A stretch of DNA of 64,000 bases, from contig JAVLUZ010000273.1 in assembly GCA_036768485.1 (NCBI GenBank), positions 872,963 through 936,962 on the forward strand. Direction: 5' to 3'. Position numbers and translations under genes: made by a program. How positions within the stretch are numbered: position 1 is the first letter of the stretch; every line of letters starts with the position of its first letter. This DNA comes from Mermis nigrescens. Lineage: Eukaryota > Nematoda > Enoplea > Mermithida > Mermithidae. Below, piece after piece: positions 53,663-64,000 of this stretch. The notes under the pieces are model-generated. The model had not been told where the DNA came from. It saw only the letters and a program-made list of their open reading frames with translations, and did not search any database.

Positions 53663-54395
53663 GACCTACTTGATAAATTGACCTACCGAAAAAAACTTCA
53701 GATTACGGTAGACCCATCCATACACGTGGAGCAGATGCCGAAATCTCGGGGCTAAGGTGGTGTCGAATTGGCAAAAATCCCAGAACAGGTCAAAAATTCA
53801 ATTCTGGGGTATATCAACTTTTTGCCAGAAGGGACTGCTAGATTCTCGAAGGGTCTAAAACCCCGTGTTCTACACGCGGTCCCATCGAAAAAATCATGTA
53901 GTATTCTTTGTAGATTATCGATAGACCCATGCTGAAGTATTTTTGTTGCTAGACCATTATTTCATGACCGCTAGTATGATTTTTTTAATATTATTTATAT
54001 TGGATTATAAAAGCATTCGTGTACAGGTTTGACAATAGAACTAATATTTTAATTCGCAAAACACGGTAATGGAGTATTTTTAAATTCTGTCATTGTGCTA
54101 CATACAAATTTTTATCAATTCTCTGAATTTCTCATGGCTCTTCACCATACTGCCGTTCGGGAGTGTAGCTTTAGGAAAGAATTTAATGATATGCAAAAGG
54201 TTATATGGTTAGACGTATTTTTAGCGGAAATTAGTCAAAACCTGCCGGAAAATTCGTTTGTACAGCATGTATGAATCTAGATCAGATAAAATTTTCGCTG
54301 ATTCGTTGTCAATACTTTCGCGCTTTTCAGATTTTCTTTGCAAAATAAGATTCCCACTTTTTAGGTTGGATCGATTGAACGATACATATACGAAT

Positions 54396-54848
54396 ATGCG
54401 TTTCTCCAGGTGCCTTTCGTACTTGTTACGCTTTTATCGTCCAGCTATTATTGGCTGCGCGTTATTGATATATTTCGCAAGCCAATTATTGATCGCGATA
54501 AATAAGCCAAGTCGGATCGAAATTTCACCTATTTAGCAGATTCGATTCCCGAAATTCAGATGATAATCACGTTATACCTAAAATCATTGAAAATTCTTCG
54601 GAAAACGTGCCTGAATTTAGGCGGAATTTCAATAAATCAATCGATTTAGATCCTATAACGTCTTTTGGAAACGTTAGTCGTACGGGCCGCAATGATATTA
54701 AGAATAACACGGTGATTGCCAACGTGCATTCATACAATTTTACGATCAACGAAGACGAGATATGTACGAAAAAGACATCAGGACGTTTTATGGTATTTTT
54801 CGTTCATACTCATCCGGCTAATTATGAAAGGCGCATGCATATCAGGTA
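54396..54848 (+). CDS. GT31 glycosyltransferase, N-terminal exon (one frame break)
   Basis: From ATG 54396 the frame encodes a type II membrane anchor: short basic cytoplasmic tail, then RPAIIGCALLIYFASQLLIAI, as expected for a Golgi beta-1,3-galactosyltransferase. That frame stops at 54534-54536. The adjacent frame is open from 54502 and continues to 54848 with a stem region containing several N-glycosylation sequons. It ends with FMVFFVHTHPANYERRMHIR, the start of the GT31 catalytic domain (F-L-x-x-x-V-H/x-S-x-P-x-N-x-x-R-R-x-x-I-R). A 1-base difference between 54502 and 54534 therefore separates anchor and stem: mutation, sequencing error, or a start in a different exon. The donor is GTAAAG at 54849. 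Confidence 0.7.
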
Positions 54849-55312
54849 AAGAGACACTAACTCGCAGGGTGTGCATGTAAAGAGGGTTTAGATTGATTGT
54901 TTTTAACCTAGATCATATTTTTAACATTTTCTTATCTATTTGCTATTTTCATTTATTGTAAAGATTGTGATTCAATAAATTCGTATATTTTAGATTACTA
55001 TACTCAAATGATCTATTTTCGAAGTTCTAAGCGACTTTTGTGGGTCTGAATGGCATACTACCGGCAAAAATCGCGAAAACATGCCAAAATTCAATTTTGA
55101 GGTTTGCTGTGGTCTGCGAGATCCATGCTTCAGCTGATTTAGTCACATTCGCCTCGTAATAACTTTCGAGGAAGCTTACCAAAGCATAGAGATACCCCGC
55201 CTTATTTCATAAAATTATGCCAGCAAATCAGTTGATTTCTTCTCAATTTTGGCCATTTGTTTTGTACATATGTACCGTGTATAATCTGCTTGAATTTTCA
55301 GTAAAGCACGGT

Positions 55313-57115
55313 TCAGAAGTAAAAATCGGTCAATATCGCCAAGCATGCCAATACTGCATCCGGTTCAGAAGTGCCCCGAATTCCGATCTTTGTCGGTGAA
55401 ATCGCCATTTCTATGACCTTCCCAATTCTTGTTGGCGATATCGCCGACTAAAATCGTAAGAATAGAAATCCATCCTATTTTCTTACGATATCGCTGATAT
55501 TTAGTGCACTGAAGTATGCATCAATATAGAATGTAGTACACATCATGGAGGTGTTAATGTTGTATAACAGAAATAGTGACGAACACAGTATACATTCAAA
55601 CCTCCCCAGGGCCGTATTTAAGAAAGGGGCGAAAATTTCGAAAGGTAAGATAATGCACGTAAAATGGAGAAATCGAATGTCTTTGTTGTAAAATCTTTAA
55701 ATTTTCGGCCTTGAGCGCCGGATATGAAGCATTTTACATCATTTTAGCTCAATCGCGAAATTATTCGCAATAAATTATTTTCAATATATTTTCAATATTC
55801 AATAAAATATATTTTTTCGAATGCTCACCTCAACGACTTTTCCGCAGCGCTATTTGAAAAGTTGGAACTTCTTATCTGATCAAAGTAGTGCTTCTCTTAA
55901 CGTTTCTTTGTTCAAAAAGATCTCATAAAGATTTATTTTACGATTTCATTGTCAGAGCATACTATGATGTGTCACATTCATGATCTGTATGTCCTTTTGT
56001 TGAGTCGCTGTTTTATCATGTATTCGTGTTTCACCAAATTTCGTGCATTTTTCTTCACGATGGATATTTTCTGTCTTCTTGTCTTTTATTGGACAGGGCA
56101 TGTCGAAAAACGTCAAAAAATTCGGTTTTCCCGAGCTATCCTGGCGAATTTTCCGAGGCATAGACCAATTTAGGTTGGGTTAGCCCAACACGTGGGCGTG
56201 GGGGTATGCAACCCCAGAAGTTAAAATACCCCCCCAGAAATCAAGATACCCCCGGAATTCAATTTTTAAATTTTATTTGCTTTTTAGCCATTTTTGATGC
56301 CATGAGATAGTGCTCGATGGGAACCGTCGAAAAATGGTGTTTTTTCACCATTCGACCACTTTTAAGACCATTTTTTGACCTTTAAAAATTTTTTCACCCC
56401 TCCAGAAATTTTTTCATTTCCTCCTCCGCCAGAATTTCGGTGCTGCCCACCTATGGTTAGCCTCCTCCCCCTTGGCCGAATCATGGATAAGAGTCCGTAC
56501 TTATAGTTATTTTTAGCGGCGCTTGCAGAAAAACTAATGCATGTGCATGTACATATTTACAGCTTTTCATATGCCACGAGGCATATACATGTAATGTTTT
56601 CTTATAGAATCTTTTGGGTGCCATGAAGTGCGTCGCTCTAATTCCGATGAAAAATTGGTTGCAATCATCAACGAAATCATTCTATATGTGTGTGTGTGTG
56701 TGTATGTGTGTGTGTGTCATGAAATGACAATGAAAATTTATCATAAAATCGCGCTGATTAATGAATAAAATGAATAAAATTTAAATTTAACATAATAATT
56801 TTAAATTTTTTAAAATGTCTTTTTAGGAAACATAAATGAACTAAAAATTAAAAATACCTCTGTTTATGATGCAAATGCATCTGGAAACCAATGCTTATGT
56901 AGTCCTTATATGTATGTGTCAAAGTTGAAAAGAGGGCGGGTTTGTAGTCACGATCGATTGCCAATTTTCCCGATTTTAGTCGACAATCTTGTCGATTTTT
57001 CCGAAGTCCCAATTTTTATCGGCATATTAGCGACTTTCCCGACTAAATCAGGAAAATCGGCGATATCGCCGAAATAAATCGGCGATAATCACTGACTTTT
57101 ACTTCTAAACCGGGC
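55313..57115. repeat. Inverted pair with CGGCGATATCGCCG palindromes, in GT31 intron
   Basis: The left side starts CACGGTTCAGAAGTAAAAATCGG (about 55313) and carries GGCGATATCGCCGAC. The right side ends with the inverse near 57115 (GACTTTTACTTCTAAACCGGGC), with CGGCGATATCGCCGA nearby. Probably two ends, or two copies, of one element. A TG run lies at 56689-56719. Confidence 0.5.
56186..56455. mobile_element. MITE, CATAGGTGGGCAGC family, intronic
   Basis: Flanked by the direct repeat GTTAGCC (56179-56185 and 56456-56462). The ends share TGGGC inverted; the body has TATGCAACCCCAGAAGTT and TAGTGCTCGATGGGAACCGTC blocks, as at 19637-19881. hAT-like is inferred from TSD length. Confidence 0.7.
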
Positions 57116-57540
57116 TTAACCCTCAAGTGAAGGCCACTTTTGTCCCAGGCTTGAAAAATACAATAGTAATTTTTTTCTGCAATGCAAATGTTCATGAGTT
57201 TTTAAATTTTTTAGAAAATTTTCGCAAGTCAGCAATATCGATACCCTTGTCCTTTAAACCAGGCAGGCACCCAGGGTAACTGTTTATGGTGGAAATGCAT
57301 AAGGATTTCAGTTTAAAGACCCATAAAGTGTCTTGGATTGAAGGATAACGTCACTTACTGCTATATTTTGGCTATGGTAAGCCATCAAAGTTGCGTCCGG
57401 TTTTCCGGACGGCCATAATAAAGGGTTAAGTCTGCAGATAGGAATGATTTGACAAATTTTTCCAAATCAAAAATGCTCTAAGATTAGTTGAATAAAACTT
57501 AAACAACTTGAATTTAAATTATCCGAGTGTGAAACTGCAG

Positions 57541-57831
57541 AGCAACATATGGCAACAGAAGGTATTATCGAATGGTCAAGGCAGTTATCGTATTTGCAAT
57601 GGGTCTAGCTGTCGACGATTTAAGCTTACAACGTTCAGTGCTGCTAGAAAGTCAATTGTACAGGGACATCATACAACAAAATTTCGTGGACACGTATCGC
57701 AATTTGAGCCTTAAATCCATCATGATGCTGAAATGGGCGAGTGCTTATTGTCCGAACGCATTGTATTTAGTCAAAGTCGACGACGACATGTTGGTCAACA
57801 TATTTAATTTGGCTAATATGCTTTTTAAAAT
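57541..57831 (+). CDS. GT31 glycosyltransferase, catalytic exon
   Basis: The acceptor is CTGCAG and the donor GTAGGT. Joined to the exon ending at 54848, the split Arg codon AG|A gives HIRATYGN, matching the I-R-x-T-W-G-N motif of beta-1,3-galactosyltransferases (Tyr replaces Trp). Next come AVIVFAMGLA, ESQLYRDIIQQNFVDTYRNL, SLKSIMMLKWASAYC and the DxD-containing LVKVDDDMLVNIF. This is the sugar-nucleotide and metal-binding site that transfers galactose or N-acetylhexosamine in the Golgi. Family order and spacing are correct. The C-terminal exons (about 100 residues) are not identified in the following 6 kb. Confidence 0.85.
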
Positions 57832-57834
57832 GTA

Positions 57835-59727
<1,893 letters not shown>

Positions 59728-60215
59728 TGTCATGCAGAATGAGTGACCCCTAAAAAGCTGCACCCATGTTACTGATCGTAAAGCTCGACTACGAGTAATA
59801 TCAAAAGAATTTTGAGATCACTTGTATTAGATAGATATAAATAGCTTTGCTTAAACCATAAAAGAAAGTTTGGCCAGCTGCCTGCTCTGTGTGCTACTAC
59901 GATTTCTTTACACCCGTTTTATCAGATTTTCCACCCTTTTAACGATATCAGGTAGTTTTGTTTCTGTCATCTATTTAAAGAAACGTTGTTCTTAGAAATT
60001 ACGGTCTATAACAGTTCGGCGCTGCCATTTCGGCGCCAATTGTATTCAAAATTATTTCATAGTACTAGGTGTACAATGTAGGTTTAAAATTTTCATCTCA
60101 TGTGCATTGTGTTTCTAAGTACTGTATTAGTACATATTTATAATTAAGAAGCTGATTTATCTTTATAATATTCAACCTGTAAATTCAGTGCAGTTCATTC
60201 TCTTACGAGATTTTG

Positions 60216-61350
60216 CCCCATCTGTTCGAATGTCCCATCTCTTCGAACGACCCACCTCTTCGAACGATTCACGTCTCGAATGTCCCGAATATTTGAATGT
60301 CTTATGCCATCTAATGTCCCACCTCTTCAAAATTCCCACCTTTCCGAATCCCATCTCTTCGAACGTTCTACCTCTTCGAAAGTTCCACCTCTTCGCAATT
60401 CCCGCCTCTTCAAATGTCCCATCTCATTGAATGTCCCAATTCTTCGAAAATCCTAATTCATGGCATAGCGACTCATGCTACCGCTTTTGCATGTTTCCCT
60501 TTTTTGGTCTTATTTTTCAGTATAAGATAATGGTGTAGTATGTTTTTTGCGACGTAAAGGTTTAAGTCCTATGGGCATTAGCAGACCTTGATTTTGATTT
60601 GTAAATTTTCTTTTGAGAAATTAGTTATGCTTTTGAAGAAAATGGTTGCCGTGGCAAAGATACGTGCGTCATGAAGATATTAATATTTCAAATACAGCCA
60701 CAGTTTTTCTCACAGTACGATAAGGTTTGTGATCTTGCAGTCACAGGAAAAATTTAAGAAGTTATAATGCCATTCGATTTAGGAAAAGGTGTTACTGATC
60801 AACATGAAAGGCTTTGTTTGGGTGTGCATGATCCGGCTTCTTAATTGTATTACGTTTGGAAATCTAAATTATGAAAATTAAGGCGTGATAAACCAATGAA
60901 CAACAATTTAATCATTAAAAGCAAGATACGAGTATTGCGTACAACAAAGTCTGTCATGTCTATTCTATCAGATGCAAAACATATTGTAGAAATCTTTGAA
61001 TTTCAATTAACGGAATATTGAAAACGTATAGAGTTTGTACATTAAAAGAGGTGGGACGTTCGAAGAGAAGAGGCATTCGAAGAGGTTGGACGTTTGAAGA
61101 GATGGGACATGGGATAAGGTGGGATTTTTTCAGACAATTATTCCCATTTTGTGTCATAATTCAAAATGGTAGGACGTTCTAAGAGGTGGGAGTGGCACGT
61201 TCGAAGAGGCGGGACGTTCAAAGAGTTGGGATTTTCTGTCTTAATTAATTTTCATATTACATCACTTTGCGAACGCCTGGGACGTTCGAAGAGATGGGAC
61301 CTTCAAGGATGTGGGACGTTCGAGGAAATGGAACATTCAAGGAAGTAGGA
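60216..61350. mobile_element. Foldback element with arrays of TTCGAA-containing 17-20-bp units
   Basis: The left array (60216-60446) repeats TCCCACCTCTTCGAA-type units about twelve times. The right array (about 61045-61350) repeats the reverse complement (TTCGAAGAGGTGGGACG) about ten times. The 600-bp middle is AT-rich, without a supported gene. Long inverted arms made of tandem short units are the hallmark of foldback transposons. From 61360 to 63190 I see only C/G-rich patches and AT-rich sequence. Confidence 0.75.
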
Positions 61351-63193
61351 CTATGCCGCTGACGACTAGCTTAGGATTTCGGTCTACAAATGGGCATGGG
61401 AGGTCTGGACCATAGTTGCACAGCATGGCCGATCTGGGGAATGTGGGTGGGTCAGCCATCTGTAGGTCATAAGCTGAACTTTTTTGGGCTAAAATAATCT
61501 CAAAAACTGGTATAAACGCCAAAATAGCCTTAAAACTACGTTATTACACAGTTTCTGGTCAATTTAACGCACTCATGAAGATAATTTTCAATTTTCATCC
61601 ATTTTTCGCCTTCACCTTGCCTCATTTTCCCCCATAAAATATCGCTCTTTCCATTCGAGGGGGGGGGGGGGTGAGAGTCTAGACTTCGACCCCCAGTGTA
61701 TGTCTGGTCTGGACCATCCACAAAGAGAATTCGAAAGAATTCCTCAATTCGGTAGGCCCCCTATAACATAGCCAGCTGAGCTGCCAGCGTTTTGTGCTCA
61801 TTCTAATGAATATCTCAACTACTGATCCCTTTGTGCCTACATAATTCTCTTGCGTAACTCGTCAAACCATTGTTGTGCGCCGATAATGGCTTTACCTGTA
61901 TGGATCAGGGTCAGCAAGAGCGGGAGAGGGAGGGCATACACGCATATAGGGGGTAAGGGGGCATACATGTAAGAGCGAAGTTGATCGTCCCCCATCACGA
62001 ACGTGAGAAGATGGATTGAATATCAGGTAGTATACAATGATCAGGAAAGAATTGATAGATAAAATCATATACTCATGTTATCTTGGTAGTTATAAATCAA
62101 AAGTCAACTGTAAAAAAGGTTCGATAAATTTTTTGTTAGTGGAAAAAAGTTAATCGACGTTTTTCATCAATTTTGTTGAGAAATTTTGCAAAAAAAAAAA
62201 CAGAAAGGCATAAAAAAGTTAAAAGTTGTTCTTGACTTCTGGAACTTCGAAACATATGGGAAACAACCTATCATTCTGAACGGTTCTCTGATGGAACAAA
62301 ATTTAAAAAGAGCACTGAAAATTCAACTCTGACGAGTCTTTCGAATTCCCGGGGAATCCACCACCCGCACGCTCATATATGGTACGAATCCACAATCACC
62401 TCGTTAGTATATATGAACAAGAGAATTTTTAGCAGGGCGAACATGAATGGGTCAAAAAATTTCTAAATGTTTACTCGCACCTATGTATGTGTTTACAATC
62501 CACAGTATAACATGAATTGAAAGGATCAAACCTATAATGTAAGTTGTACTGCGAAAGATTTTTAAATTTATTTGGCGCCGAACCAGCGGCACCGAAATTG
62601 CTGGCGCCGTACTGTCTGTCCCTTTTCGTAGAAATGAATTTTTAGCGCTCAAGCGAATAGCTACAAAAGTTTTTTAAGCCTGCCGTAATAAAATTTTGCG
62701 TAGCAAAATTACATTTGTTTATCATTTGCTATACGCAATGTCGTAATGATTGCTTTAGTTTAAATCACTTTTGTAATCCATTTGAATTACGCCTAAAATT
62801 GTTATCAATATACAAGGTTTTGTGAAATAGAGTATAGCAGGAAGAGAACCTATCTAGGGTTAAAAGAATGAGCGAATAATTTTTCTGACAGAGCGTCTTG
62901 TCTAAACGGGGCACCTACGCTACTCGCTTATGTGATACAATGCGGAAACTGATTTAAACCGTATCAAAAGAGCGGCGTACGTGTGTCCTAAAGTTCGAGC
63001 CGATGGCAGCTGGCCAAAATGCTTTCAAAATGTTTCTACAAGGACAATTATATTTATCTAATACAACTGGTCTCAAATTTTCTGTGTTTATATTCACCCA
63101 ACTTATGGTGTAACATTTGAGTGTAGGTGTCCTTTTTGGGCCGGTCTGTATATCGTGCTGATGTTATTTTTTGCGAAAAATATTTGATCAATG

Positions 63194-63197
<4 letters not shown>

Positions 63198-63252
<55 letters not shown>

Positions 63253-63298
63253 TTATAATTATTATTATTATTGTTGTTATTGTTATAATAATAATAAT

Positions 63299-63336
<38 letters not shown>

Positions 63337-63795
63337 TAATAATAATAATAAGAATAATGATTAATAATAATGATAACAATCATTATAATTATTATTATTA
63401 TTGTTATTATTATTATTATTAAAATTATTATTATTATTAATTAATTATTATTATTATTATTATTTTTATAATTATAATTATAATAATTATTATTATTATT
63501 AATATTAATATTATTATTATTACTATAATAATAATGATAATAATAATAATTATTATTATTATTAATATTATTATTATTATTATTATATTATTATTATTCA
63601 TATTATTATTAAAATTATAATTATAATTATACAAATAATAATAACAATTACCCTTAATATTATTATTATTATTAATAATAATAATATTATTATTATTATA
63701 AGTATTAATATTATTATTATTATTACTATTAATATTATTAATAATAATATTATTAATATTAATATTATTATTATTATTTTTATTATTATTATTGT
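63198..63795. repeat. AAT/ATT trinucleotide microsatellite, about 600 bp
   Basis: Alternating blocks of AAT and ATT units with occasional C or G. Self-complementary overall. Frames give only poly-Asn or poly-Ile. Confidence 0.97.
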
Positions 63796-64000
63796 CAAGT
63801 TAGCGCTAGATTCTTAATTCTTTTCCCGCGTTTAAGGGTCTTTTTCTGACTTAAATCAATGTACGTTAGCTAATTTTTCTCCTTCAAACTTTTTGCTGTT
63901 AAGCTGTTATTTCCTATTGCAGGTCGGATTGGGTTCCCAACTGATTTACCCCGTGCACAAAATGCGTGAAGCACCGCTCGATTAATTTAAAAAAAGGACT

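Noticed and set aside
54258..54395. Upstream in-frame Met for the GT31 protein
   Set aside because: The Met at 54396 gives a normal short cytoplasmic tail before the membrane anchor; the longer form has no family support, though it cannot be excluded.
60216..60446. CRISPR-like array
   Set aside because: Short direct units without unique spacers of constant length, with an inverted partner array; this is a foldback transposon in a eukaryotic context.
63930..63990. Possible next GT31 exon after a TATTGCAG acceptor
   Set aside because: In the phase required by the exon ending at 57831 it meets a stop after a few codons and lacks GT31 motifs.

Overview
The window looks like a repeat-rich, AT-rich intergenic and intronic stretch of an animal (metazoan) nuclear genome. 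Supporting signs are spliced exons with GT-AG borders, LINE and LTR retroelements, many terminal-inverted-repeat (TIR) DNA transposons with target-site duplications (TSDs), long AT microsatellites and no bacterial-style operons. Short runs of TTAGGC, the nematode telomere unit, occur in several inverted repeats. They hint at a nematode but do not prove it. LAYOUT: 1-18.4 kb is a mosaic of short inverted-repeat elements, several with exact 8-bp TSDs (hAT type), around two minus-strand exons of a WBP4-like splicing factor gene (5.2 and 6.6 kb) and a LINE tail (7.3 kb). From 18.8 to 22.8 kb there are seven plus-strand exons, all phase-compatible, of a hAT-transposase-like gene. Small elements sit in its introns. 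From 22.9 to 26.8 kb lies a nearly full-length CR1/jockey-like LINE with a PHD-finger ORF1, an endonuclease and a reverse transcriptase. From 28.9 to 39.2 kb lies a complete 10.2-kb Ty3/gypsy-type LTR retroelement on the minus strand, with a 4-bp TSD and about 98% identical LTRs. From 39.7 to 53.7 kb there are more inverted-repeat elements, satellite-like arrays and a relic of a Pif1-type helicase. From 54.4 to 57.8 kb there are two exons of a GT31 glycosyltransferase (beta-1,3-galactosyltransferase family), separated by a 2.7-kb intron. From 57.8 kb to the end the sequence is mostly AT-rich and noncoding, with a 346-bp TA tract, a foldback element and an AAT/ATT tract. MAIN POINT: the LTR retroelement has an unusual order. 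Its envelope-like glycoprotein lies between gag and pol, and the glycoprotein's transmembrane tail is in the same open frame as the protease and reverse transcriptase. Its 5' leader holds about fourteen small hairpins with different stems but the same AAAG loop. Retroviruses and errantiviruses known to me carry env after pol. LIMITS: exon borders, family names and TIR ends were read by eye. No alignment, HMM or database search was run. Several frame breaks in the LINE and the LTR element fall on runs of 5-6 identical bases, so some may be sequencing errors rather than true decay.
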